Assembly (NCBI RefSeq): GCF_000421105.1
Contig: NZ_ATWF01000001.1
Span: 1,871,407-1,935,406 of the forward strand
DNA from: Limisalsivibrio acetivorans
GTDB taxonomy: Bacteria; Chrysiogenota; Deferribacteres; Deferribacterales; Geovibrionaceae
Direction of reading: 5' to 3'
DNA length: 64,000 bases
Both the position numbers and the translations under genes were made by a program. Positions 18,318-26,923 of the stretch are shown here, one piece after another (positions within the stretch are counted from its first letter, which is position 1; each line of letters opens with the position of its first letter). The notes below the pieces were generated by a model. That model was not told where the DNA came from and searched no databases. It worked only from the letters and a program-made list of their open reading frames with translations.

Positions 18318-19625
18318 ATGAAGCTTACAGTCATCGGAGCCGGATATGTGGGCCTCGTAACCGCTGCATGTCTTGCAGATACCGGTAACGAGGTTATGTG
18401 CATCGAAAAGGTGTCATCAAAACTCGAAACCCTCAGAAAAGGGGAATCGCCCATCTACGAACCCGGCCTCTCCGAGGTTCTTAAAAAGAATATCTCAAAT
18501 GGAAACATTACCTTCTCGGATAACATTGATGAAGGGGTACGCTTTGCAGAAGCGATATTCCTCTGCGTGGGCACACCCCAGAGCGATACGGGTAAGGCGG
18601 ATCTCTCCCAGGTTGAGGAAGCCGCAAGACAGATTGCCTCCATAAGCGACGGCTACAAGCTCATAATCGAAAAATCCACCGTTCCCGTTAATACACACAG
18701 GCGTGTCAAGATGACACTAAACAGATACGCCGCACCCGATGCCCAGTTTGATGTTGCATCAAACCCCGAGTTCCTCAGGGAAGGTTCTGCGCTTTACGAC
18801 TTCTCAAATCCCGACCGTATCGTTGTCGGCGTGGAGAGCGAAAGGGCGGAGCAGATATTTAAGGATATATATAAGCCATACACCGATCAGGGCTTCCCTT
18901 TACTGATAACAACACCCGCTGCGGCGGAGCTTATAAAGCATGCCTCAAACTCATTCCTCGCCCTTAAAATATCCTACATTAATATGGTATCCGACCTCTG
19001 CGAAAAGGTTGGTGCAGATATTGAGCTGGTGGCGGACGGCATGGGCTACGACAAGCGTATCGGAAGACCCTTCCTCAATGCCGGCCTCGGCTACGGCGGA
19101 AGCTGCTTCCCCAAGGATATAAAGGCGTTCATCAACATGGCAAACGAAAACGGTGTCGATTTCACCCTCCTCGAAGAGGCGGATATGATAAACGCATCAC
19201 GCCGTAGCAAATACCTCGAGATGATCGAGGATATCCTCTGGATCAACAAGGATAAGCAGATATGCATATGGGGACTTGCCTTTAAACCTAATACAGACGA
19301 CATCCGTGAGGCACCCGCAATTGATATAGTAGGCGAGCTCGGTGAGGCGGGAGCACAACTCAGGCTCTTTGACCCCAAAGCCACTGAAAACTTTAAGAAC
19401 TTCTACCCCGAGGGGGGGAATATCAAATACTTCAACGATAAGTACGAAGCACTTAACGGTGCGGATGCCCTTCTCATCGTTACGGAGTGGTCTGAATTCA
19501 AAGAGGCTGACATCGAAAAGATCAAGTCCCTTATGCAGCTCCCCATTATAATAGACGGCCGCAACATATACGATCCCGCAACAATGAAGGAAGCAGGAGT
19601 TGAATATTACAGCATCGGCAGATAA
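18318..19625 (+). CDS. ugd: UDP-glucose 6-dehydrogenase
   Basis: 435 residues. [20 protein letters not shown] is the NAD-binding Rossmann motif, [12 protein letters not shown] the linker motif, and [16 protein letters not shown] holds the catalytic Cys. [14 protein letters not shown] marks the C-terminal UDP-binding domain. It oxidises UDP-glucose to UDP-glucuronate with two NAD. It is the first gene of a four-gene surface-sugar operon; the next enzyme uses its product directly. Confidence 0.96.
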   Translation: MKLTVIGAGYVGLVTAACLADTGNEVMCIEKVSSKLETLRKGESPIYEPGLSEVLKKNISNGNITFSDNIDEGVRFAEAIFLCVGTPQSDTGKADLSQVEEAARQIASISDGYKLIIEKSTVPVNTHRRVKMTLNRYAAPDAQFDVASNPEFLREGSALYDFSNPDRIVVGVESERAEQIFKDIYKPYTDQGFPLLITTPAAAELIKHASNSFLALKISYINMVSDLCEKVGADIELVADGMGYDKRIGRPFLNAGLGYGGSCFPKDIKAFINMANENGVDFTLLEEADMINASRRSKYLEMIEDILWINKDKQICIWGLAFKPNTDDIREAPAIDIVGELGEAGAQLRLFDPKATENFKNFYPEGGNIKYFNDKYEALNGADALLIVTEWSEFKEADIEKIKSLMQLPIIIDGRNIYDPATMKEAGVEYYSIGR

Positions 19626-20577
19626 AAAAAGGGTTCTCATAACCGGGGCCGCCGGATTTATCGGCAGTCACCTCACCGACCGATACCTCAAAGAGGGTTG
19701 GCAGGTTATTGGCATGGACAACCTGCTCACAGGGAGCATGGAAAATATCGCCCATAACCTCGGAAATGAGAATTTCACCTTTGTTAAATACAATGTTACA
19801 AACTATATACATGTGGAAGGGAAGGTTGACCTTGTGCTCCATTTCGCCTGCCCAGCTTCACCCGTAGACTACCTTAACTACCCCATCCAGACACTTAAGG
19901 TGGACTCCATAGGAACCATGCACTCTCTAGGCCTCGCCAAGGAGAAGAAGGCTCGCTACGTCTTCGCATCCACCTCCGAGATATACGGGGATCCCGAGGT
20001 TCACCCGCAACCTGAAAGCTACTGGGGGAATGTGAACCCCCTCGGCCCACGTTCCGTATACGATGAGGCGAAGCGGTTCTCCGAATCGATGACGGTGACA
20101 TACCACAGGAAGCATGGTGTCGATGCTCGAATTGTCCGAATATTCAACACCTACGGCCCACGCATGCGTCTCAATGATGGACGTATCATCCCCAACTTCG
20201 TTTATCAGGCCCTCACTGGAAAGCCGATCACCGTGTACGGTGACGGAAGCCAGACAAGGAGCTTCTGCTACATCGAAGATCTCGTTGAGGGTATCTACCG
20301 TGTCTCAACCATGGAAGGCATCTCGGGTGAGGTTTTCAACCTCGGCAACACCGATGAATACACCGTAAAAAGCTTTGCGGAGATAATCACAGATAACCTG
20401 CAGGCTTCCGGAGGACTCGTCTATGAGGATCTTCCACAGGATGATCCCAAGCGCAGATGCCCCGATATTACAAAGGCAAAGAAGGTTCTCGGCTGGGAGC
20501 CAAAAGTCAGCCTTGATGACGGACTACGTGAAACCGTCGACTACTTCCGTGAAGCCATCGAGAAAATCGGGGAGTAG
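19600..20577 (+). CDS. UDP-glucuronate decarboxylase (UDP-xylose synthase)
   Basis: 325 residues from the TTG at 19600, which overlaps the ugd end by 26 nt and has AAGGA about 8 nt upstream. [14 protein letters not shown] is the NAD motif. [19 protein letters not shown] and [22 protein letters not shown] are typical of UXS, and [11 protein letters not shown] carries the catalytic YxxxK. It converts UDP-glucuronate to UDP-xylose, the product of the upstream Ugd. The low similarity expected between UXS and other epimerases makes this assignment fairly safe, although it rests on motif recognition only. Confidence 0.9.
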   Translation: MNITASADKKRVLITGAAGFIGSHLTDRYLKEGWQVIGMDNLLTGSMENIAHNLGNENFTFVKYNVTNYIHVEGKVDLVLHFACPASPVDYLNYPIQTLKVDSIGTMHSLGLAKEKKARYVFASTSEIYGDPEVHPQPESYWGNVNPLGPRSVYDEAKRFSESMTVTYHRKHGVDARIVRIFNTYGPRMRLNDGRIIPNFVYQALTGKPITVYGDGSQTRSFCYIEDLVEGIYRVSTMEGISGEVFNLGNTDEYTVKSFAEIITDNLQASGGLVYEDLPQDDPKRRCPDITKAKKVLGWEPKVSLDDGLRETVDYFREAIEKIGE

Positions 20578-20579
20578 GC

Positions 20580-21341
20580 ATGTCTTCCAATCTACCCCTT
20601 TCCGTTTCCATCATATCCTTTAATGAAGAGGACAACATAGGCCGCACCCTCGAAAGCGTTATGGGCTTTGCGCATGAGATTATCGTCGTTGATTCCCACT
20701 CTACTGATAAAACAGTTGAAATCGCCGAAGCTTTTGGTGCAAAGGTTTATGACGAGGACTGGAAGGGGCATGTAAAGCAGAAGAATTCCGCCATAGAAAA
20801 ATGCACTCAGGAATGGATCCTCTCCCTCGACTGTGATGAGGTAGTAACACCCGAGCTCGAAAACTCCATAAGAGAAACAGTTGCCTCCGGTGAAAAGGAC
20901 GGCTACATCATGAACCGCCGCACCTTCTACGCAGGAAAGATGCTCGCCCATTCATGGCAGCCGGACAACAAGCTCCGCCTCGTGAAACGTTCAGCAAATC
21001 CCCGCTGGGGAGGGTACGACCCCCACGATGTCCTTGAGATAGAAGGAACTAAGGGTAAACTGAACGGCGATCTAATCCACTACTCCTACCGTGATATTAA
21101 CGACCACTTTCAGCGTCTTCTTAAATACGCCAAAACAGCCGCCATGAGCTACCATAAAAACGGACGCAGATTCAGCATGTTTCGCCTTATCTTCAATCCG
21201 CCTGCGGCATTCATCAAGAAGTACATCATCAGAGGCGGATTTCTAGACGGTTTTCACGGCCTCCTTGTTGCCGTAAGCAGCTTTATTTACGTCTTCCTTA
21301 AATATGTGTTCCTATGGGAAATTGAGCGCAATGAGGGCTAA
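20580..21341 (+). CDS. Family 2 glycosyltransferase, KdtX/WaaE-like (LPS inner core)
   Basis: 253 residues. VSIISFNEEDNIGRTLESV starts the GT-A domain; DSHSTDKTVEIA and LSLDCDEVV give the nucleotide-sugar and metal sites. KLRLVKR...W.G.DPHDVL and the hydrophobic C-terminus (RGGFLDGFHGLLVAVSSFIYVFLKY) match the WaaE/KdtX group, which adds a glucose to the LPS inner core at the membrane. It starts 2 nt after the UDP-xylose synthase stop, so UDP-xylose may be its donor; that is an inference. Its last 11 nt overlap the likely lpxK start. Confidence 0.85.
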   Translation: MSSNLPLSVSIISFNEEDNIGRTLESVMGFAHEIIVVDSHSTDKTVEIAEAFGAKVYDEDWKGHVKQKNSAIEKCTQEWILSLDCDEVVTPELENSIRETVASGEKDGYIMNRRTFYAGKMLAHSWQPDNKLRLVKRSANPRWGGYDPHDVLEIEGTKGKLNGDLIHYSYRDINDHFQRLLKYAKTAAMSYHKNGRRFSMFRLIFNPPAAFIKKYIIRGGFLDGFHGLLVAVSSFIYVFLKYVFLWEIERNEG

Positions 21342-22230
21342 GGTAATCTCAGTAGGGAATATCTCCCTCGGCGGAACGGGTAAAACACCCTTCACCATAA
21401 TGCTCACACGCCACTTCCTCGAACAGAACAAAAAGGTCTGCATACTCTCCAGAGGCTACAGAGGCAAGGCGGGACTCGATACCACAGTGATCTCAGACGG
21501 CAGCGAGATCAAGCTCTCGCCCCCAGAAGCGGCGGATGAGCCATACATGATGGCAAAGGCCTGCCCAGGAGCTGTTGTAATCACAGGTAAAGAGAGGCTC
21601 AAGTCTGCACAGGTTGCCGAGGAACGATTCGACCCCGATATAATAATACTGGACGATGGATTCCAGCATAAGCGTATGCCCAGAGATGTGGACATCCTGC
21701 TCATGGACCAGAAACGCCCCGTATCCACAGGACTCATATTCCCCTTCGGCTACCTGAGAGAGTTTCCCCGGGGTATTCAGCGTGCAGATATAGTTGTTTT
21801 CACCCGAGCCATAGATGAAAACATAGAGAAAAATATCAGGCACCTAGTAAAGGATAAACCGATATTCTTCAGCAAGATCCGGTTCAAGGGGATTTACCAG
21901 AACGGCAAAGAAGTAGACCTTCAGGAGTTTGGACGCAAAAAGATCTTCGCCTTCGCAGGAATAGCCTCACCAATGAAGTTCTTTCGATTTATGAAGGATC
22001 AAAACCTCAATATCGGAAGAACACGCCCATTTCGCGACCATGCGGACTATACAGACAAGGTGCTGAACAGTATCGAAGAAGCGGCAGAAAGAATTAACGC
22101 CGAAATGATACTCACGACTGAAAAAGACTACGTAAAACTACCCGATGAAAGAAAACATAAGTACGCCTACGCCGCCATTGATGTCGAACTCAACGACCTC
22201 AACGGCTTCCTAAACGCACTGAATATTTAA
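21331..22230 (+). CDS. lpxK: Tetraacyldisaccharide 4'-kinase, short N-terminus
   Basis: 299 residues from the ATG at 21331 (an ATG at 21304 would add nine residues). VISVGNISLGGTGKTPFTIML is the Walker A loop, and DIIILDDGFQHKRMPRDVDILL contains the metal-binding DDGFQH signature. RADIVVFTRA and TTEKDYVKLP are the usual later motifs. It phosphorylates the lipid A precursor at the inner membrane. Family members normally have ~30-50 residues before the P-loop, including a membrane helix; here the P-loop begins about residue 7, and the reading frame upstream has a stop at 21274. The missing anchor may be supplied by the overlapping WaaE-like protein. Confidence 0.9.
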   Translation: MRAKVISVGNISLGGTGKTPFTIMLTRHFLEQNKKVCILSRGYRGKAGLDTTVISDGSEIKLSPPEAADEPYMMAKACPGAVVITGKERLKSAQVAEERFDPDIIILDDGFQHKRMPRDVDILLMDQKRPVSTGLIFPFGYLREFPRGIQRADIVVFTRAIDENIEKNIRHLVKDKPIFFSKIRFKGIYQNGKEVDLQEFGRKKIFAFAGIASPMKFFRFMKDQNLNIGRTRPFRDHADYTDKVLNSIEEAAERINAEMILTTEKDYVKLPDERKHKYAYAAIDVELNDLNGFLNALNI

Positions 22231-22284
22231 CCAAGAAATCTCCCAGCATACTTACTAATTTTCAGCTATTCACTAAAGAATTAA

Positions 22285-22426
22285 GACTGATACGCAACAG
22301 ACTTCCATGGATGGAAGCCCTGAAGTATGCAGCATAAAGGCTTTGCCAAGCGTAGCGCCAGGGAAATTCTCAGGATGATGAATTTCCCAGGTTATATGGA
22401 TGGTAAATTCCATAGATTAAATCAGA
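22285..22426 (+). repeat. GGATG-hairpin repeat, truncated unit (M4-M6b-M7 plus M6a fragment)
   Basis: This is the left part of the convergent gap between lpxK and the 22807 gene. Modules seen: an M4 hairpin CTTCCATGGATGGAAG (22302-22317); a shortened M6b (AAAGGCTTTGCCAAGCGTAG); a full M7 hairpin with arms GGGAAATTC and GAATTTCCC and loop TCAGGATGAT (22361-22388); then the right arm of M6a (ATGGATGGTAAATTCCAT) and the linker ATTAAATCAGAC. M1-M3 are missing. The module nomenclature is defined in the next repeat entry. There is no ORF. Confidence 0.85.
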
Positions 22427-22795
22427 CTAAGGGGAAATTTTTAGGGAAAACTTTCCCCTTAGAATCCCCTTAAAAACCCCTTTATCTGTCTGAATAATTT
22501 CCCGTCCATGGAAATTATTCTGCCGTTCGAAGAAAGAAGCTGCCTTCTCACTTACGCAAGCGAGCTTTCATCCATGAAAGCTTATGCTAATCACACGTTT
22601 GAGGTTGATAGGTAACAGGCTTCCATGGATGGAAGCCCCTGAAGGCGTAGCTGAATTGGGCTTTGCTCAATTCACGAAGCCGGAAGTGCGAGAGGGCAAG
22701 GTTTCCTTGCCCGAACAACAATGGAATTTCCATGGATGGTAAATTCCATACATAAAATCAGACCAGGGAAATTCTCAGGATGATGAATTTCCCAA
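22427..22795 (+). repeat. GGATG-hairpin repeat, complete reference unit (M1 to M7)
   Basis: The most complete unit. M1: AAGGGGAAA (22429-22437) pairs with TTTCCCCTT (22452-22460), loop containing TTTTAGGG. M2: GAATAATTTCC (22492-22502) with GGAAATTATTC (22510-22520). M3: AGCTTTCATCCATGAAAGCT (22563-22582). M4: GGCTTCCATGGATGGAAGCC (22618-22637). M5: GAATTG (22653) with CAATTC (22668). M6a: GGGCAAGG (22694-22701) with CCTTGCCC (22705-22712), then ATGGAATTT (22721) with AAATTCCAT (22741). M7: GGGAAATTC (22766-22774) with GAATTTCCC (22785-22793). The apices of M3, M4, M6a and M7 contain GGATG or CATCC. The 22231-22806 gap holds no gene. Confidence 0.9.
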
Positions 22796-22806
22796 ATATA
22801 CTAAGG

Positions 22807-23415
22807 TTAGTCCCCTTCGTTTATCTCCACACTGTTGAGCACCTTCTCCATAAGCGATACAAGCTTGGGCATATTCTCATCATACCGGGTGTAGATGTGC
22901 CACAGATCCTTGCCCTCGGTGAAAACAATGGAATCGGTACTAACTTCAAGACCCTTGGTGTTCGCTGTTCCCTTGACGAAATACCCCTTTCGTCCGTTTA
23001 TTTCTACAGGATAGAGGTCATACTTATAGCGGCTTATACCTTTGGTTTTCTTAACGGTCTTTGCGAAGCCCTTGGAGTACTCCTCTGCATCCGGTTCGGA
23101 ATCTTTGGCTGTGAGTTCGATCAAAGTGAACTCAAAATAACCCGAACGGTAGGTGTACATCTCATAGCCGTCCAGCCTGTCCTTTGCATTCTCATAGGAG
23201 GGGAGCTTGACCTCTTCAAGGCTTGAGGGGGCGATTATGGAAATCCCTGTATCCCCTATGGAGCGGAACTGCCACTCCTCTGCCAAAACCTGATCCGTTG
23301 TTAGCTGGGATTCTGCACTGGTATCTTTGCTCACATACTTATAAACAAATGTGCCGACCACTAGGGCAAATACAGCAACTGCGAAAATGATAAGAGCGAC
23401 TTTAAGTTTACTCAT
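22807..23415 (-). CDS. Membrane-anchored protein of unknown function
   Basis: 202 residues. One N-terminal hydrophobic segment (VALIIFAVAVFALVVGTFVY, residues 6-25) anchors a ~175-residue domain that should face the periplasm. The soluble part has alternating strand-like stretches (ISIIAPSSLEEVKLP, YFEFTLIEL, GRKGYFVKG, DSIVFTEGKDLWHIY) and a C-terminal helix (LVSLMEKVLNSVEI). This pattern resembles small lipoprotein-like beta domains, but I do not recognise the family. It is transcribed divergently from the SAM-riboswitch operon and convergently with lpxK across a repeat cluster. Confidence 0.75.
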   Translation of the reverse strand: MSKLKVALIIFAVAVFALVVGTFVYKYVSKDTSAESQLTTDQVLAEEWQFRSIGDTGISIIAPSSLEEVKLPSYENAKDRLDGYEMYTYRSGYFEFTLIELTAKDSEPDAEEYSKGFAKTVKKTKGISRYKYDLYPVEINGRKGYFVKGTANTKGLEVSTDSIVFTEGKDLWHIYTRYDENMPKLVSLMEKVLNSVEINEGD

Positions 23416-23545
23416 TATTAAAAACCTTCGGTGATTTATTTAAAACAGTGTAACAGAACAGATAGTTTATATCAGTCAAAAGGATATTGAGCAACCGTAA
23501 TCACAGTCCTAGATGGGTTATGTAACTAAAACAGGATGAAAACTG

Positions 23546-23575
23546 TTGACTTTTCAAAAAAATGGGTATTATATT
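23546..23575 (+). promoter_or_regulatory. Promoter of the metYX operon
   Basis: TTGACT (23546-23551) is followed by an AT-rich TATTATATTT stretch. The best -10 is TATATT (23570-23575, 18 nt spacing) or TATTAT (23567-23572, 15 nt). Transcription would begin just before the SAM-I aptamer at 23587, as expected for riboswitch control. Confidence 0.65.
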
Positions 23576-23586
23576 TAATACTTGAA

Positions 23587-23746
23587 CTTATCAAGAGTGG
23601 TGGAGGGATAAGGCCCTGCGAAACCACAGCAACCGCCCGATACCCGGGAAAGGTGCTAAATCCTTCCCTGGGCGGGGGAGATAAGTTACCATAACGAATT
23701 GGAACTTATACAGCCTCTTTCCATCCCGGGAAGAGGCTTTTTTTTT
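23587..23746 (+). ncRNA. SAM-I (S box) riboswitch with intrinsic terminator
   Basis: The aptamer (23587-23685) has P1 arms CTTATC and GATAAG closing the structure. Conserved elements are in order: AAGAG.GG.GGAGGGA, GGCCCTGCGAAACC, CAGCAACC and AAGGTGCTAAATCC. Downstream, AGCCTCTT (23712-23719) pairs with AAGAGGCT (23731-23738) and is followed by a T-run to 23746, an intrinsic terminator. High S-adenosylmethionine would stabilise the aptamer and stop transcription before metY. The class is known for control of Met genes; the match here is seen directly and is strong. Confidence 0.97.
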
Positions 23747-23758
23747 GGAGGAACTCAT

Positions 23759-25045
23759 ATGAAGTATCAAAGCATTGACACCATCGCCGTTCACGGCGGA
23801 CACACACCCGACCCTGTTACGGGTGCCAGAGCTGTACCAATCTATCAGACCACAGCTTACCAATTCAAGGACGCAGACCATGCGGCAAGGCTTTTTGACC
23901 TTGCAGAACCGGGCTATATCTACACTCGCCTGAACAACCCAACTGTTGAAGTTCTTGAGAACCGAATGTCAATGCTTGAAGGCGGCACAGGAGCTGTCGC
24001 CACATCCTCCGGTCAATTTGCTGAATTCATGGTTTTCACTTCCATCGCCGAGGCGGGGGATGAGATTATCACAACAAACAGGCTATATGGAGGTACCAAC
24101 AATCTCTTTTTCAGCACATTCAAGAAGCTCGGTATCAAGTTTATCGGCATCGATCACGATGACTTCGAGGCTATCGAAGGTGCGATTACAGATAAAACAA
24201 AGGGGATATACCTAGAAACGGTATCAAACCCCGGCAACGATATACCGAATATGGAGAAGGTGGCAGAGATAGCCCATAGGAACGGACTACCGCTCATCGT
24301 AGACAATACGTACCCAACACCGTATCTTTGCAGACCGAAGGATTTCGGAGCAGATGTGGTTATCCATTCCGTCACAAAGTTTCTCGGCGGGCACGGCAAC
24401 TCCATGGGCGGCGTTGCGGTGGACCTCGGAACCTTTGACTGGGCGGCTTCGGGCAGATTCCCCGGCTTCACCGAACCGGACCCCAGCTACCACGGTGTGG
24501 TCTATTCCGAAACCTTCGGGAACATGGCGCTGGCCGTTAAGATGAGGGTTCAGATCATGAGGGATATCGGCGGATGCATGACACCTATGAACGCATTCCT
24601 GCTCCTGCAGGGGATTGAAACTCTGCATCTGCGCATGGAGCGCCATGTGGAGAACGCAGGTAGGGTTGCGAGGTTCCTTGAAGGGCATCCCGCTGTGGAG
24701 CGTGTAAGCTATCCTGATCTTGATGGAAACAAAAACGCTGAACGGCTTAAAAAGTATCTCCCCAAAGGATCCGGTGCGATGCTCTCCTTCGAATTAAAGG
24801 GCGGATACGAGTCTGGCAAGGCATTCATCGAGGGTGTTGAGCTTGCAACCCACCTGACAAACCTCGGGGACACCAGAACTCTCGTAACCCATCCCGCAAG
24901 CACCACCCATCGCCAGCTCTCCACTGAGCAGAAGCAGGCGGCGGGCATCGGAGAGGGGCTTATCAGGATGTCCATCGGCATCGAAGGGAGCGAAGATATC
25001 CTTGCGGATCTCGAACAGGCACTCGCAAAGGCGGAGCAGGTTTAA
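23759..25045 (+). CDS. metY: O-acetylhomoserine aminocarboxypropyltransferase
   Basis: 428 residues from the ATG at 23759, which has GGAGGA just after the riboswitch terminator; an upstream in-frame start would lie inside the terminator. It is a Cys/Met-metabolism PLP enzyme: YIYTRLNNPTVEVLENRM binds substrate, and HSVTKFLGGHGNSMGG holds the PLP Lys. The ~430-residue length and LEGGTGAVATSSG motif fit MetY rather than the shorter MetB/MetC. It makes homocysteine from O-acetylhomoserine and sulfide in the cytoplasm. It is followed at 1 nt by metX, which makes its substrate. Confidence 0.95.
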   Translation: MKYQSIDTIAVHGGHTPDPVTGARAVPIYQTTAYQFKDADHAARLFDLAEPGYIYTRLNNPTVEVLENRMSMLEGGTGAVATSSGQFAEFMVFTSIAEAGDEIITTNRLYGGTNNLFFSTFKKLGIKFIGIDHDDFEAIEGAITDKTKGIYLETVSNPGNDIPNMEKVAEIAHRNGLPLIVDNTYPTPYLCRPKDFGADVVIHSVTKFLGGHGNSMGGVAVDLGTFDWAASGRFPGFTEPDPSYHGVVYSETFGNMALAVKMRVQIMRDIGGCMTPMNAFLLLQGIETLHLRMERHVENAGRVARFLEGHPAVERVSYPDLDGNKNAERLKKYLPKGSGAMLSFELKGGYESGKAFIEGVELATHLTNLGDTRTLVTHPASTTHRQLSTEQKQAAGIGEGLIRMSIGIEGSEDILADLEQALAKAEQV

Positions 25046-25046
25046 G

Positions 25047-26165
25047 ATGGAGCAGGGATCCGTCGGAATAGTTAAAACTCAATATGTCACATTCAAGAAG
25101 GATTTCTTTCTTGAAAGTGGACGGGTTATATCCCCCGTCACTGTGGCATATGAAACATATGGTGAATTGAACGAGGACGGCAGTAATGCCGTCCTCGTCT
25201 GTCACGCCTTAACGGGAAGCGCCCACGCTGCTGGCTATCACAGGGAAGATGAACAGAAACCCGGATGGTGGGACTCCATGATAGGCCCCGGAAAGGCTTT
25301 TGATACGGATAAATACTTCGTTATCAGCTCAAACTTCCTCGGTAGCTGCTTTGGCACCACAGGTCCCTCATCGGTGGATCCTGCCACAAAGAAACGATAC
25401 GGTCTAAAATTCCCCGTAATAACTGTACGGGACATGGTTAAGCTCCAGAAGATGCTTGTGGACCACCTTGGCATCGAGAAACTGCTTAGCGTGTGCGGCG
25501 GAAGCATGGGGGGAATGCAGGCACTTGAGTGGGCGTGCACCTTTCCTTACATGTGCGAAAGCGTTATCCCTATCGCAACAACCCATGCCATAACCCCCAT
25601 GGCCATCGCCTTCAACAGTATCGCAAGGTTCTCCATTCAAAAGGATCCCCGCTGGAACGGGGGGGATTACTACGACAGCGAATACCCGACGGACGGTCTC
25701 GCCATCGCAAGGATGGCTGGGCACATTACATACCTATCCGATCAGGCGTTTCACAATAAATTCGGCAGACGCTTCGCCGCCTTTGAGGGTATCTACGATT
25801 TCAGCGGCTTCTTTGAGGTTGAGAATTATCTAAGGTACAACGGATACAAGTTTACCGAGTTCTTCGACCCGAACACATATCTTTACATACTGAAGGCAAT
25901 GGATATTTTTGACCTTTCATACGGCAGAATAACCCTTAAGGATGCGTTGAACCTGATTCAATCCGACACATTTCTTATATCGTTCACCTCAGATATTCTC
26001 TTTCCCCCCTACCAAACTGAGGAAATTTACAATATAATGAAGAAACATGGTAAAAATGTACGGTGGGAAAATATCGAATCTGATTACGGGCACGATGCAT
26101 TCCTCCTCGAATTTGAGGAGCAGACCAAACTTATTAGTGATTTTCTCGCCGAAAAGGCAGGGTGA
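25047..26165 (+). CDS. metX: Homoserine O-acetyltransferase
   Basis: 372 residues from the ATG at 25047, one base after the metY stop. It has the alpha/beta-hydrolase fold: CHALTGSAHAAG near residue 52, the nucleophile elbow CGGSMGGMQALEWA (Ser), and the C-terminal Asp and His (FTSDILFPPYQ and DYGHDAFLLE). Such enzymes are called MetX; acetyl versus succinyl specificity cannot be told with certainty from sequence, but the downstream MetY partner favours acetyl. It lies under the same SAM-I control. Confidence 0.95.
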   Translation: MEQGSVGIVKTQYVTFKKDFFLESGRVISPVTVAYETYGELNEDGSNAVLVCHALTGSAHAAGYHREDEQKPGWWDSMIGPGKAFDTDKYFVISSNFLGSCFGTTGPSSVDPATKKRYGLKFPVITVRDMVKLQKMLVDHLGIEKLLSVCGGSMGGMQALEWACTFPYMCESVIPIATTHAITPMAIAFNSIARFSIQKDPRWNGGDYYDSEYPTDGLAIARMAGHITYLSDQAFHNKFGRRFAAFEGIYDFSGFFEVENYLRYNGYKFTEFFDPNTYLYILKAMDIFDLSYGRITLKDALNLIQSDTFLISFTSDILFPPYQTEEIYNIMKKHGKNVRWENIESDYGHDAFLLEFEEQTKLISDFLAEKAG

Positions 26166-26879
26166 ATGGGTTTTAATGAATCAGCCTTCAGTTATTACAT
26201 AAGCGGGGACCATATTAAAGGGGATGATCTTGATATCATCCGCAGGCGTTACGAAGGGATTGAGTTTGAAAACATGCTGGATGTTGCTACTGGTGCCGGA
26301 CACTGTGCGGCGGCTGTATCTGCTTCCATGCGTGTCTGTTGCGACATATCCGAGCAGATGCTGAGAACGGCCGGGGAGAAGAATTCCCACGGCAATCTTG
26401 TTCTCACTCCGGCAGAGAAGCTCCCCTTTAAAGATAACTCCTTCGATGTTGCTACATGCCGACTGGCCCTGCATCATTTCCAATCCCCGGTGGACTTCTT
26501 CTCCGAAGTAGCCCGGGTGCTTAGGCCTTGCGGACAGTTTGTTTTGATCGACAGTGTTGTAGATGTTGAGGATGCATGCCTCAACGTCATTGAATATATC
26601 AGGGATAATTCCCACAGACGCAGTTACAGGGTTGAAGAGATACTCTCCTTTGGTGCTGAAAAGTTGCGTCTGCTTTATTTCACCTCTATCTTTAAGAGGC
26701 ACGACTTCTATGAATGGGCCGGAAGGCTGGGAGCGGATTCCGACGGGATAAAACGTATCGAGGAAGCATTCGAAAGGCTTCCTGAGAATATCCAGAAAGA
26801 ACTGCGCATTGAGAGGAAGTCGGGCGGGATATCCGCATATACCGATAAAAAAGGTATCTATATTTTTCAGAAAATCTAA
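26166..26879 (+). CDS. Class I SAM-dependent methyltransferase in the met operon
   Basis: 237 residues, starting at the base after the metX stop. MLDVATGAGHCAAAV is motif I for S-adenosylmethionine; LTPAEKLPFKDNSFDVATCRLALHH and VARVLRPCGQFVLID are motifs II-III of the UbiE/Methyltransf_11 group. In many bacteria metX is followed by metW; this protein is longer and lacks the MetW N-terminus, so it is not called MetW. It could be a demethylmenaquinone-like or small-molecule methyltransferase; the substrate is unknown. Its place behind a SAM riboswitch makes a link to methionine/SAM use plausible. Confidence 0.82.
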   Translation: MGFNESAFSYYISGDHIKGDDLDIIRRRYEGIEFENMLDVATGAGHCAAAVSASMRVCCDISEQMLRTAGEKNSHGNLVLTPAEKLPFKDNSFDVATCRLALHHFQSPVDFFSEVARVLRPCGQFVLIDSVVDVEDACLNVIEYIRDNSHRRSYRVEEILSFGAEKLRLLYFTSIFKRHDFYEWAGRLGADSDGIKRIEEAFERLPENIQKELRIERKSGGISAYTDKKGIYIFQKI

Positions 26880-26923
26880 TCTGTAAGCGAGTTGAGTGAT
26901 TGTTTCGTAACAGGATTCAAAGA

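Noticed and set aside
21240-21340. Frameshift that would restore a long LpxK N-terminus
   Set aside because: The sequence here encodes the expected WaaE-like C-terminus in its own frame, and the LpxK frame is closed by a stop at 21274.
26166-26879. MetW
   Set aside because: The position after metX suggests it, but the N-terminus and motif spacing fit the UbiE-like group and the protein is longer than MetW.
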